From assembly GCA_934725005.1 (NCBI GenBank), contig CAKVBE010000021.1, forward strand, positions 1 to 10,811: a stretch of 10,811 nucleotides of DNA, written 5' to 3'. The notes under the pieces were generated by a model, which saw nothing but the letters and a program-made list of their open reading frames with translations, was not told the origin of the DNA and did no database searches. Shown here piece by piece: positions 1 to 6,536 of this stretch (position 1 is its first letter; each line of letters begins with the position of its first letter). This DNA comes from an uncultured Rickettsiales bacterium. GTDB taxonomy: Bacteria > Pseudomonadota > Alphaproteobacteria > Rickettsiales > UBA1997. Position numbers and translations under genes: made by a program.

Positions 1-132
1 TTTATATACGTTTCAAATCATTCAAATGGTGTAAAACTTAATGATGGTGCTCTATGCGATATAGCTCCAACGGTTTTAAAAGAAATGAAAATTAAACAAC
101 CAGAATTAATGACAGGAAAGGCACTATTTTAA
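1..132 (+). CDS. gpmI: 2,3-bisphosphoglycerate-independent phosphoglycerate mutase, C-terminal fragment
   Basis: Frame 1 is open from the left edge to a TAA at 130-132 and gives 43 residues of a C-terminus. The stretch LCDIAPTVLKEM followed by QPELMTGKALF is the characteristic end of the cofactor-independent phosphoglycerate mutase family (usual form D-x-A-P-T-x-L, then P-x-x-M-T-G-x-S/A-L). The upstream part YVSNHSNGVKLNDG fits the last strand-loop of the phosphatase-like domain. The enzyme interconverts 3- and 2-phosphoglycerate in the cytoplasm using two manganese ions; the metal-binding and catalytic residues lie upstream of the window. The gene is cut by the window edge, not broken. No clear terminator follows; a small 5-bp hairpin (153-157 with 165-169) overlaps the next promoter. 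Confidence 0.87.
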   Translation, partial: FIYVSNHSNGVKLNDGALCDIAPTVLKEMKIKQPELMTGKALF

Positions 133-143
133 TCAATTAAAGG

Positions 144-173
144 TTATTAGCTTAGTTATTCGAAAACTATAAT
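144..173 (+). promoter_or_regulatory. Promoter of the structured RNA region
   Basis: A perfect TATAAT lies at 168-173. The best -35 match is weak: TTATTA at 144-149, with an 18-base spacer. Transcription would start near 180-182, about ten bases before the first strand of the long-range helix that closes the folded block at 190-484. The placement supports plus-strand transcription of that block. The -35 is poor, so the promoter may need an activator or rely mainly on the -10. Confidence 0.5.
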
Positions 174-189
174 TAAAATCTTTTCTTAA

Positions 190-484
190 TTCTTGAGTGA
201 AAAGTGTTCAAGGGACAAAATTGGAGTTTGAACTCCATGCGAGGTATGGGATCTATAAATCCTGTACCTTGTGGGTGCACATGAAGTGCATGGTCTCACT
301 ATTTTCAAATCATGATGAAATAACCAACTTAAAAAATAATAAAATTTCTACCCTTATAATGCCAGGTGTTGAGTTCGGAGGCTCAGCACCTTGCGAAAAG
401 CTTAAATTAAAAATAAACAAAAAATAATAGTTTTTACAATACACAAGCACCCTATCTCCCTTTCAGGGCACTTTCCCTCAAGGA
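190..484 (+). ncRNA. Putative structured non-coding RNA, family not recognised
   Basis: This block is far richer in G+C than its surroundings: my hand counts give about 46% for 221-300, 58% for 361-400 and 50% for 441-490. It folds with a long-range closing helix in three parts: 190-197 with 477-484, 201-206 with 469-474, and 210-215 with 457-462. Inside are a small hairpin (223-236), a 15-bp hairpin (238-252 with 259-273, loop CTATAA), a hairpin at 275-291 that can extend to 271-299, and a 10-bp hairpin (364-373 with 382-391, loop TTCGGAGG). The non-Watson-Crick pairs in these helices are G-U on the plus strand and would be A-C on the minus strand, so the plus strand is the likely RNA. A TATAAT box precedes it. 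I see no RNase P, tmRNA tag, SRP domain IV or 6S motifs. The 3' end is uncertain: a T-rich stretch at 510-523 follows, without a canonical terminator stem. Confidence 0.6.
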
Positions 485-540
485 TGGAAAGGATTTGGTA
501 AGTAAAAGTATTTATTTTTTATTAAAATTTGAGTCTGTAT

Positions 541-593
541 AAATAATTTTAAGTAATTAAGCCAGTATTTACGAATATTGACTTAAATTATTT
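541..593 (+). other. Long imperfect hairpin with TACG loop
   Basis: Bases 541-554 pair with 581-593 (one bulged base), and 563-569 pair with 574-580 around a TACG loop; 555-562 form a one-sided bulge. The only wobble pair (565 with 578) is G-U on the plus strand. Most of the stem is A/T, so some pairing could arise by chance, but the total length is notable. It lies between the structured RNA block and the promoter of the downstream cluster. It might be the 3' part of that RNA, a transcription stop, or a separate element. Confidence 0.4.
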
Positions 594-599
594 GAAAAT

Positions 600-646
600 A
601 AGATTGGACAGCAATGGGACTTTGTGCTATGTCGCCATTAAATCTT
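600..646 (+). other. Hairpin upstream of the pilus-like cluster
   Basis: AAGATT (600-605) pairs with AATCTT (641-646), AATGG (613-617) with CCATT (635-639), and GAC (618-620) with GTC (631-633), with an asymmetric internal loop at 606-612 and a ten-base terminal loop. The inner part is richer in G+C than the surrounding spacer. No T-tract follows, so it is not a simple terminator. Function unknown. Confidence 0.35.
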
Positions 647-661
647 TATGCATAATATCTA

Positions 662-689
662 TTGAAAATGTAATATTTTCAATTATATT
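662..689 (+). promoter_or_regulatory. Promoter of the pilM-like to comEC cluster
   Basis: TTGAAA at 662-667 and TATATT at 684-689 are separated by 16 bases, each five of six to consensus. The same two hexamers form the predicted pepA promoter with a 17-base spacer. A start near 696 would give a leader of about 20 bases before the ATG at 717. A perfect 9-bp inverted repeat (ATTGAAAAT at 661-669, ATTTTCAAT at 675-683) covers the -35 box and most of the spacer. It could be an operator, although A+T-rich palindromes also occur by chance here. Confidence 0.55.
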
Positions 690-716
690 TTGCATTAGTT
701 ATCTAAACTTTATCTG

Positions 717-2222
717 ATGTTAAAGTATTTTAGTATAGTTATCGGTGGATATGGGATTAATATTAGACTGATTGAGAAGAATAATATTATTTTTAATGAA
801 TTCTATGATTCTTTTAATGCAGAGCAGATTAGTAGAGTGTCTGGTGTATTTGCAGATAATCGACGTGCAAAAATTTATATTTTATTAGATAATATAGGGC
901 AAAACTATACTATAAAGAAGTTTCCATTACAATTAAATATATTTGAATTAAGAAAATTAGTTAATCGTAAATTTGATTATGAGATACCTAAAACTGATTT
1001 AAGAACAAAAATTTTTTGTGGAGCAAACAGAAATTCTAAAGAATGGGAGTACTTGTTTGTTTCATCACCAATTGAAGAAATTTTAAAAAACGTTTTAAAT
1101 TTTATAGACACATTACCAAATTTTCTTGTTGGTATATTTATGCTTCCATTAGAAAGCACAAATATAGTTAAGACGTTATCAAAAAAATTAAAATTAACGG
1201 GAAAATTAAAACCAAAATGGATTTTACTTTTAATAGAAAATAAAATCAGTGGAATTAGACAGATAGCGTTTAAAAATGGGAGGCTAATTTTTACAAGATT
1301 TTTATATAATTTAAATGAGCAACCAGATAAAAAAAGTAAGATATTATTTTTTGAAAATGATATATCTAGAACTATTGGCTTTATGAAAAGATTTGGTAGT
1401 GATTTTAATAATAATGATTTATTAATATTGGGAATTACTACTAGTGATATAAAAAATGTATTCAATAGTTCTGATTTAAAAATGATTAAATCACATTACT
1501 TTTCATCATGGGAAGTTGCGACAATGCTTTTTAAAGATGAAAAAAATGCCGAGAATTATAAATATTGTGATAGGATTTTCGAAAAATATATAACATCAAA
1601 AGGTTCAGTATTTCCTTTTTTTACAACCGAGTTAAAAAATATAAAATACCTTCTAAATGTGAATAGTGTATTGAAACTTATTTTAACAATAACATCGATA
1701 CTATTTCTGTATGTGTTTGTTACGATTTTGATAAATTTTGCCATCTCATATGTAAAGACTAATGATATAGTTAATGAGATTAATGTACTAAATAAGAAGG
1801 TAGAAGAAAAAAATAGTAATAAAATTTTGAAAGATTCGAATATAAACAAGATAATAGCTGTTGGGACGTTATATTCTGAAATTAAAACAATTGACGATAA
1901 CTTTTATAAAAGTATTGATAATATGTCTGTTCTTACATACAAAAACGTAAAGATTAAAGAATTTGTATACAGTTTAAATGGTTTTGATCATAAATCATTA
2001 TTAGAATCAAAATTAAAAAAGACATTTCATTTTAGTTTATTAATGAATAATGATACGACATATAGTGCTGAATCGATTGTCGAAATATTTAATGCATATA
2101 AGAAAGTTGTTCAACCGACTCTGATGAAAAATTTTGCTTTTGAAGAGTTAAATATCAAAAAACTTGATTTTGGCAAGAAATATTATTACTACCAGTTTGA
2201 TATTGATTTAGAGGAAAAGTAA
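717..2222 (+). CDS. PilM/GspL-like inner-membrane protein of a type IV pilus or type II secretion platform
   Basis: This 501-residue protein has three parts: a cytoplasmic region of about 310 residues, one hydrophobic segment (about 317-345), and a charged, coiled-coil-prone linker (about 347-375) leading to a C-terminal domain. The cytoplasmic region has weak actin-fold hallmarks: IGGYGINIRLIEKNN near the start, WILLLIENKISGIRQIAF at 168-185, GRLIFTRF at 188-195, and an ISRTIGFMKRF helix with LLILG nearby. These resemble the PilM and cytoplasmic GspL pattern. PilM and a PilN-like membrane part in one chain is the GspL arrangement. In such machines it links the cytoplasmic motor ATPase to the periplasmic platform. 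Assignment rests on architecture and on the next two genes; sequence similarity is low. The ATG at 717 has no clear Shine-Dalgarno sequence but starts right at the conserved-looking first strand. It opens a four-gene cluster. Confidence 0.55.
   Translation: MLKYFSIVIGGYGINIRLIEKNNIIFNEFYDSFNAEQISRVSGVFADNRRAKIYILLDNIGQNYTIKKFPLQLNIFELRKLVNRKFDYEIPKTDLRTKIFCGANRNSKEWEYLFVSSPIEEILKNVLNFIDTLPNFLVGIFMLPLESTNIVKTLSKKLKLTGKLKPKWILLLIENKISGIRQIAFKNGRLIFTRFLYNLNEQPDKKSKILFFENDISRTIGFMKRFGSDFNNNDLLILGITTSDIKNVFNSSDLKMIKSHYFSSWEVATMLFKDEKNAENYKYCDRIFEKYITSKGSVFPFFTTELKNIKYLLNVNSVLKLILTITSILFLYVFVTILINFAISYVKTNDIVNEINVLNKKVEEKNSNKILKDSNINKIIAVGTLYSEIKTIDDNFYKSIDNMSVLTYKNVKIKEFVYSLNGFDHKSLLESKLKKTFHFSLLMNNDTTYSAESIVEIFNAYKKVVQPTLMKNFAFEELNIKKLDFGKKYYYYQFDIDLEEK
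2210..2215 (+). promoter_or_regulatory. Shine-Dalgarno site for the PilO-like gene
   Basis: AGAGGA sits about eight bases before the ATG at 2224, inside the last codons of the upstream gene. It is one of few clear ribosome binding sites in this window and fixes the start of the 216-residue protein, one base after the preceding stop codon. Confidence 0.6.
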
Positions 2223-2223
2223 A

Positions 2224-2874
2224 ATGTTACGTAGTAAAAAAAATAGTATTAAAAATGAAACAAAATCAGCTATTCTTTTAAAGCATTGTATACTTTATAT
2301 AATGTCTACTATTTTATTTTTAGTGCTCTCAGCTTGTTTATATTATTATGGAAATACCTATAAAATAAAATATCAAAAAGATTTTGAAGCGTTTAAACAA
2401 AACAAAACGGCGATAAATGAAAAATTAAGAAGTATAGATGGTAAAATAAAAGTTGCAGAAAGATTTAAGACTATTTGGGATCAAGAAGTAAGTTTGCGAA
2501 GTAAAAGTTATGATGGTGTAAATAATGAATATATAAATGAAATAGTGACACGTTTAAGTAAATCAAATTATTTAATGGATTTAAAATTAACTATGCCAGA
2601 GACAAGTGTTTATAAAAAAAGTCAATATGACAATAATATAACAGTGTCAGTAAAAGAACTAAAGGTTGATTTTAACTGTATTAGTGAACATTCTGTTTAT
2701 AATTTTATAGATGATTTCAAAAATATGTTTAATGGGTTTTCTATTATTCAAAATGTTGAAATAAAATCAATAAAAGAGATAGATAAAACTTTTGTAAAAA
2801 ATATGGCTAGTGGAAAACTTGATTATTTGATGACTGCTAGTGTAACAATGTATTTATACTATATTGAAAAATGA
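2224..2874 (+). CDS. PilO/GspM-like membrane protein
   Basis: This 216-residue protein has a basic cytoplasmic N-terminus, one transmembrane segment (about 22-42), a charged helix likely to form a coiled coil (about 46-82), and a C-terminal domain. The C-terminal domain alternates strands and helices (VSVKELKVDF, then HSVYNFIDDFKNMF, then SIIQNVEIKSI), which fits the ferredoxin-like fold of PilO and GspM. Such proteins dimerise with PilN/GspL and set the geometry of the inner-membrane platform. Size and topology match the family (about 200 residues, single-pass, mostly periplasmic). The gene starts one base after the PilM/GspL-like gene and its last codon overlaps the next start as ATGA, so translational coupling and fixed subunit ratios are likely. 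No single motif proves the family; context and topology carry the call. Confidence 0.55.
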   Translation: MLRSKKNSIKNETKSAILLKHCILYIMSTILFLVLSACLYYYGNTYKIKYQKDFEAFKQNKTAINEKLRSIDGKIKVAERFKTIWDQEVSLRSKSYDGVNNEYINEIVTRLSKSNYLMDLKLTMPETSVYKKSQYDNNITVSVKELKVDFNCISEHSVYNFIDDFKNMFNGFSIIQNVEIKSIKEIDKTFVKNMASGKLDYLMTASVTMYLYYIEK

Positions 2875-3617
2875 AAATAATAAAAATTTTTTTAACTCTT
2901 TTTATCGTTATTTTTATTGCTGAAGCTAATGAAGTTAATGAAAAAAAAAGTTTTACTTCTGTACTCAATAGTGTAACAAAAATAGAAAAGAAAGATGAAA
3001 TGGTTGAACTGAATATGCTAAATTCTAGTAACTATTTCGATAAGCATAAAAATTTTATAAACTCTTCACGAGATATTTTATTTTTGAAGAAAATTATAGG
3101 AGCTTACAAGAAAAATATTAATACAATCAATAAAACTAATACTGATGAGGAAACTGATATAACGGATGAATTGTACTCAAATGACTATAATTTTAGGACA
3201 TTTATTGTCTATCTAAAGTCTATAATGTTCTTATCAAAAAATATGTGGGCTGTTTGGGTAAATGATATAAAGATAACAAATAGTGATAATAGTAAAAATA
3301 ATGAATTTTACATAAGAGATATAGATAGTAAAAAAATAGTTCTACAATGGAATATTTCTGAATTTAAATGGAACTATGTCAATAAAATGAATAGTATTCC
3401 AGAACATAAATATAAAGTTTTGGATGATGGTAGTATTGAACTAGTTTTGATTTTATATTCAAATCAATCATATTTACCATTTATTGATCAAACTGTTGAA
3501 GGAAGATATATTGAAAAGTTTGAAAACAATTCAATTAAAGACAATAAGTATGATAAAGAGACCAATGAAGAACAGAATGATAATATTGATTTAGAGAAAA
3601 TAATAAATTCATTGTAA
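2871..3617 (+). CDS. Secreted PilP/GspB-like protein of the pilus or secretion platform
   Basis: This 248-residue protein begins with a short signal peptide: two lysines, then a hydrophobic stretch, ending in AEA at 17-19 with probable cleavage before Asn20. Residues 20-105 are polar and low in complexity. A core at about 110-200 reads YLKSIMFLSKNMWAVWVNDI, then a polar loop, then IVLQWNISEFKW and a strand-rich end. This resembles the small beta domain of GspB, GspC and PilP proteins, in which a segment of the form S-x-x-Y-x-x-x-x-W-x-V-W-I-N-G occurs, but the match is by eye. The C-terminal 30 residues are acidic and disordered. It probably sits in the periplasm between the inner-membrane platform and an outer-membrane secretin, which is not encoded here. 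The start overlaps the upstream stop by four bases (ATGA). It could instead be a lineage-specific secreted protein. Confidence 0.45.
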   Translation: MKIIKIFLTLFIVIFIAEANEVNEKKSFTSVLNSVTKIEKKDEMVELNMLNSSNYFDKHKNFINSSRDILFLKKIIGAYKKNINTINKTNTDEETDITDELYSNDYNFRTFIVYLKSIMFLSKNMWAVWVNDIKITNSDNSKNNEFYIRDIDSKKIVLQWNISEFKWNYVNKMNSIPEHKYKVLDDGSIELVLILYSNQSYLPFIDQTVEGRYIEKFENNSIKDNKYDKETNEEQNDNIDLEKIINSL

Positions 3618-3625
3618 ATATTCAT

Positions 3626-5590
3626 GTGAAAGTAATCGATTATTTAAAAGAGAATTTTTTAGAGGATAAGAATAATTGGATTTTATGGCTACCAGTATTT
3701 TTTGTTTGTGGAATAGTTATAAGATTTTATTGCTATAGAAAAGTTGTCATATATTTTTTGTTCATTGCCTTTTTATTTCAAATAATTTTTGTAAAAAAAT
3801 TAAAGTTTCTTCTGCCATTTATATTTTTATTTATTGGTGTTATAAGAAGTGATTTATATATAAAAAGTTTTAAAAATAATTTTTTAACAAAAGAGACTGG
3901 CTATGTTAATGTTGAAGGTTATGTTGAAAAAATAAATCTAAAGAAAAACTCATACAATAAAGATTATAAGGAAATTCTGATTAGAGTAGAAAACATAGTT
4001 CCAACTGAAAAAAGCTTTAATTACTTTAAAAAAAATTATAAAAGTTTTAGGATTCCAAAAAAAATCATAGTTAGACTACAAAATAAAGACGATGAAGTTT
4101 ATACTGGGCATATAATAATAAATACGATTTTATATCAGGTTAGTGAAAAGATCTATCATATATCATTTGATTTTAAGACTTATTATTTTTTTCAAAATAT
4201 TGGTGCGGTTGGGTACAAGGGAAAAATTATTGAAAATATTAAATCAAAAGAAACTATTAATGATAAAATAAGTGATTTTAGAAATAAATTAATAACAAAA
4301 GAAAAAAAGTCGGTAAAATTGGAGTCTATAGACATTATAATGGCTCTGTTAACAGGAAATCAAAAGATAATAGATAAAGATATTGTTGAGATTGTTAATT
4401 ATGCCGGTATATCTCATATTTTATCAATATCTGGACTACATATGATTACTTTAATGACGTTGGTATTTTTTATTGTTAAATGGATTTTACTAAGGTCCGA
4501 ATATATAGCGTTAAATTATAATGTTTTTAAGATAGCGTCAATAATTTCACTTATAATAAATTTTTTATATTTAGCATTAACAGGTTTTTCAATATCGGCA
4601 GTTAGAGCTTATGTTATGAATGTAATTTTATTAATGTCTATAATCATAGAAAGATTTAATTATCCTTTAAGGAATGTTATGTTTGTTGGTCTTATTATGT
4701 TGTTTATTAGACCAGATATGACATTTAGTCCGGCTTTTCAGATGTCGTTTTTTGCTGTAATTTCATTAACTGGTGGATATGAATTTTTTCAGAAGATGAG
4801 AAGTGATGAAACTACATTTTTTTATGTTTTGTCACAACATAGAATAATATTTTATTTTGTTTTAAGTTTTATAACTTCAATGCTTGCTGAGTTATCAACT
4901 ACTCCGTTTTCAATATATCATTTTAATAATTATACTTTTTATAATGTTTTTTCAAACTGTATAACTGTTCCATTAACGACATTTTTTATATTACCTGTTG
5001 GTGTATTAGCTATACCTTTGTATTTTTTTAATTTGGAAAGATTCATTTTAATACCAATTTGTTACGCTATGAATTTTGTTTTATACATATCAAAACTCAT
5101 AAATAGTATTCCAAACTCAATATTATTTATTCAATCACCAAGCAATATATCAATTTTATTCATGATACTTGGTGTTTTGTGGTTTTGTTTATGGTCAAAA
5201 AAGTGGCGAAAAATCGGAGTAATTTTTTATTTATTTGGTATTTTTATAATACCTTTTCAGAAAAAGCCAGACTTGATTATAGATTACAAGAATGAAAATT
5301 TAATTGTTAGAAATAACAAAAATGACTATTTTTCAATTAAAAAAATGAACTATACAACAAAAACAATTTTAAATAAACTTGGTAGGAATGAGCTCAATGA
5401 TATAAGTGATTTTCATAATGTAAATTGCCAAAAAGGTTGTCCATCAATAGATATAAATGGGAGGACTATAATATATAAGAAAAATGACGCAACAGTAACT
5501 ATAAATTATTATAATGGTATAAAATATAAGGCAGATAACTATAAAAAAATAATTAAATTGAAGAACACGCACACAATATTTATAGAATAA
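3626..5590 (+). CDS. comEC: ComEC/Rec2 family DNA-uptake channel
   Basis: This 654-residue polytopic membrane protein carries the ComEC/Rec2 competence core. Hydrophobic segments near 18-75 are followed by a soluble domain (about 90-215, the DUF4131/OB-like region). The core then has AGISHILSISGLHM at 260-273 (family signature), LTGFSISAVRAYVM at 318-331, and RPDMTFSPAFQMSFF at 362-376. ComEC moves single-stranded DNA across the inner membrane during natural transformation. The C-terminus lacks the metallo-beta-lactamase domain of many homologues. It has a roughly 110-residue tail starting KKPDLIIDYKNENLIVR and containing CQKGC at 601-605, the form seen in many alphaproteobacteria. The start is a GTG at 3626; an overlapping ATG at 3624 is out of frame and stops at once. 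WILWLPV at 18-24 matches the usual N-terminal start of the family. It begins eight bases after the secreted pilus-like gene, so it is probably cotranscribed. Confidence 0.88.
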   Translation: MKVIDYLKENFLEDKNNWILWLPVFFVCGIVIRFYCYRKVVIYFLFIAFLFQIIFVKKLKFLLPFIFLFIGVIRSDLYIKSFKNNFLTKETGYVNVEGYVEKINLKKNSYNKDYKEILIRVENIVPTEKSFNYFKKNYKSFRIPKKIIVRLQNKDDEVYTGHIIINTILYQVSEKIYHISFDFKTYYFFQNIGAVGYKGKIIENIKSKETINDKISDFRNKLITKEKKSVKLESIDIIMALLTGNQKIIDKDIVEIVNYAGISHILSISGLHMITLMTLVFFIVKWILLRSEYIALNYNVFKIASIISLIINFLYLALTGFSISAVRAYVMNVILLMSIIIERFNYPLRNVMFVGLIMLFIRPDMTFSPAFQMSFFAVISLTGGYEFFQKMRSDETTFFYVLSQHRIIFYFVLSFITSMLAELSTTPFSIYHFNNYTFYNVFSNCITVPLTTFFILPVGVLAIPLYFFNLERFILIPICYAMNFVLYISKLINSIPNSILFIQSPSNISILFMILGVLWFCLWSKKWRKIGVIFYLFGIFIIPFQKKPDLIIDYKNENLIVRNNKNDYFSIKKMNYTTKTILNKLGRNELNDISDFHNVNCQKGCPSIDINGRTIIYKKNDATVTINYYNGIKYKADNYKKIIKLKNTHTIFIE

Positions 5591-5618
5591 TAAGTTTTAT
5601 GTACGACGAAAATTATTA
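5588..5618. terminator. Possible bidirectional terminator between comEC and murB
   Basis: TAATAA (5588-5593) and TTTT (5595-5598) can pair with AAAA (5609-5612) and TTATTA (5613-5618), with one bulged base and a ten-base loop. It lies in the short gap between two convergent genes, where a shared terminator is expected. The stem is all A/T, so it is weak and could be chance. Confidence 0.22.
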
Positions 5619-5632
5619 ATATCTTTATCAAG

Positions 5633-6517
5633 CTATCCTAATATTTTTAGTTCAAGTTCCAAATCAATATTTTTTTCAGTCTTAGCTTTATCTTTTATTA
5701 ATTTTATGAGATTTTCTATATCTGTTGAGGTTCCTCCACAATTAATTAAAAAGTTAGCATGTTTTTCAGACATTTTGACATTATTAAATTCAACACCTTG
5801 AAATCCTAGCTCTTGTATGATTTTCCATGCTGGATAATCAGGTAAGTTTTTGAATGTAGAACCACACGTTTTTTCATTAATTGGTTGTGAATCAATTTTT
5901 CTTTTTAATTTTTCATTAAAGCTATCTAATATATTTTGTTTTGTGTCATATCTTGTTACCCCAAAACATGCATTAACGAATATTAAATTTTCCGGCAATG
6001 AATTATATCTATAATCTAATTTAAATTCATCCTTATAGAATCTTTTTATATTTCCATATGGATCCACTGCTTCTATATACTCTAAAATATCTGATATACA
6101 ATGCCCATAACAACCAGCATTCATTCTGCATGCACCACCAATAGTACCAGGAATTAGCGCTAAAAATTCATAATCTGCAATACAGTTTGATTTTACAAAA
6201 TTAAATAATTTTGAATTTAATGTACCGCATCCACAGTTTATTTTGTTATTATTTAGAGTTATATTATTTAAGTTTTTTAGGCCTATAACTACACCCCTAA
6301 AACCCGAGTCCCTTATAAGTAGATTAGAGCCGGCTCCAATTACGAATATTTTATCTTTATGTTCAAAATTTTTTAAAAAATATATAAGTTCATCAATACT
6401 ATCGGGAAAATACATAACATCAGCTTTTCCTCCACTTTTAAAAAAACTGAAATTAGATAATTCAACATCAAATAGATAACTATTTTCCTTTAGGATTGGT
6501 AAGTTATAAGGCTTCAT
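5633..6517 (-). CDS. murB: UDP-N-acetylmuramate dehydrogenase (UDP-N-acetylenolpyruvoylglucosamine reductase)
   Basis: This 294-residue cytoplasmic flavoenzyme reduces UDP-GlcNAc-enolpyruvate to UDP-MurNAc with NADPH, the second committed step of peptidoglycan synthesis. The FAD domain shows FFKSGGKADV at 25-34, GAGSNLLIRDSGFRG at 61-75 and LIPGTIGGACRMNAGCYG at 121-138. The substrate domain shows LDYRYNSLP at 167-175 and CGSTFKN at 218-224, where Ser220 is the expected proton donor. NNVKMSEKHANFLIN at 245-259 includes Glu251, the other expected catalytic residue. The length and the lack of an extra insertion match the shorter (type II) MurB class. No Shine-Dalgarno sequence is visible before the ATG. 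It lies downstream of rpsT on the same strand, beyond a good terminator, so it probably has its own promoter; TATAAA just before the start would be too close for a leadered message. Confidence 0.95.
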   Translation of the reverse strand: MKPYNLPILKENSYLFDVELSNFSFFKSGGKADVMYFPDSIDELIYFLKNFEHKDKIFVIGAGSNLLIRDSGFRGVVIGLKNLNNITLNNNKINCGCGTLNSKLFNFVKSNCIADYEFLALIPGTIGGACRMNAGCYGHCISDILEYIEAVDPYGNIKRFYKDEFKLDYRYNSLPENLIFVNACFGVTRYDTKQNILDSFNEKLKRKIDSQPINEKTCGSTFKNLPDYPAWKIIQELGFQGVEFNNVKMSEKHANFLINCGGTSTDIENLIKLIKDKAKTEKNIDLELELKILG

Positions 6518-6536
6518 ATTTTATACTTTTTTATTA

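Noticed and set aside
153..169. TAGTT-loop ATTCGAA-AACTA as a tRNA T-arm
   Set aside because: The loop is offset by one base from the T-loop consensus and no acceptor or anticodon arm can be built around it; it overlaps the TATAAT box.
197..427. A 76-codon plus-strand open frame in the gpmI downstream spacer
   Set aside because: It starts at a GTG, has no recognisable domain, and runs straight through the hairpins and the long-range helix of the 190-484 element. The composition reflects RNA structure, not coding.
190..484. RNase P RNA, tmRNA, SRP RNA or 6S RNA as the identity of the structured block
   Set aside because: The conserved GAGGAAAGTCC of RNase P, the tag-coding frame and T-arm/CCA end of tmRNA, and the GGAAGGAAGCAG of SRP domain IV are not present on either strand. 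The many internal hairpins do not fit 6S. A weak resemblance of the minus strand near 460-484 to the RNase P core lacks the essential bases.
977..1465. A 162-codon minus-strand frame inside the PilM/GspL-like gene
   Set aside because: It is antisense to a frame with a coherent domain and membrane layout and is rich in Phe, Leu and Ile, as expected for the complement of Lys- and Asn-rich coding sequence.
1556..1849. A 97-codon minus-strand frame over the membrane segment of the same gene
   Set aside because: It is an antisense shadow with no family features and no start signal.
6243..6479. A 78-codon plus-strand frame inside murB
   Set aside because: It is antisense to the FAD-binding motifs of murB.
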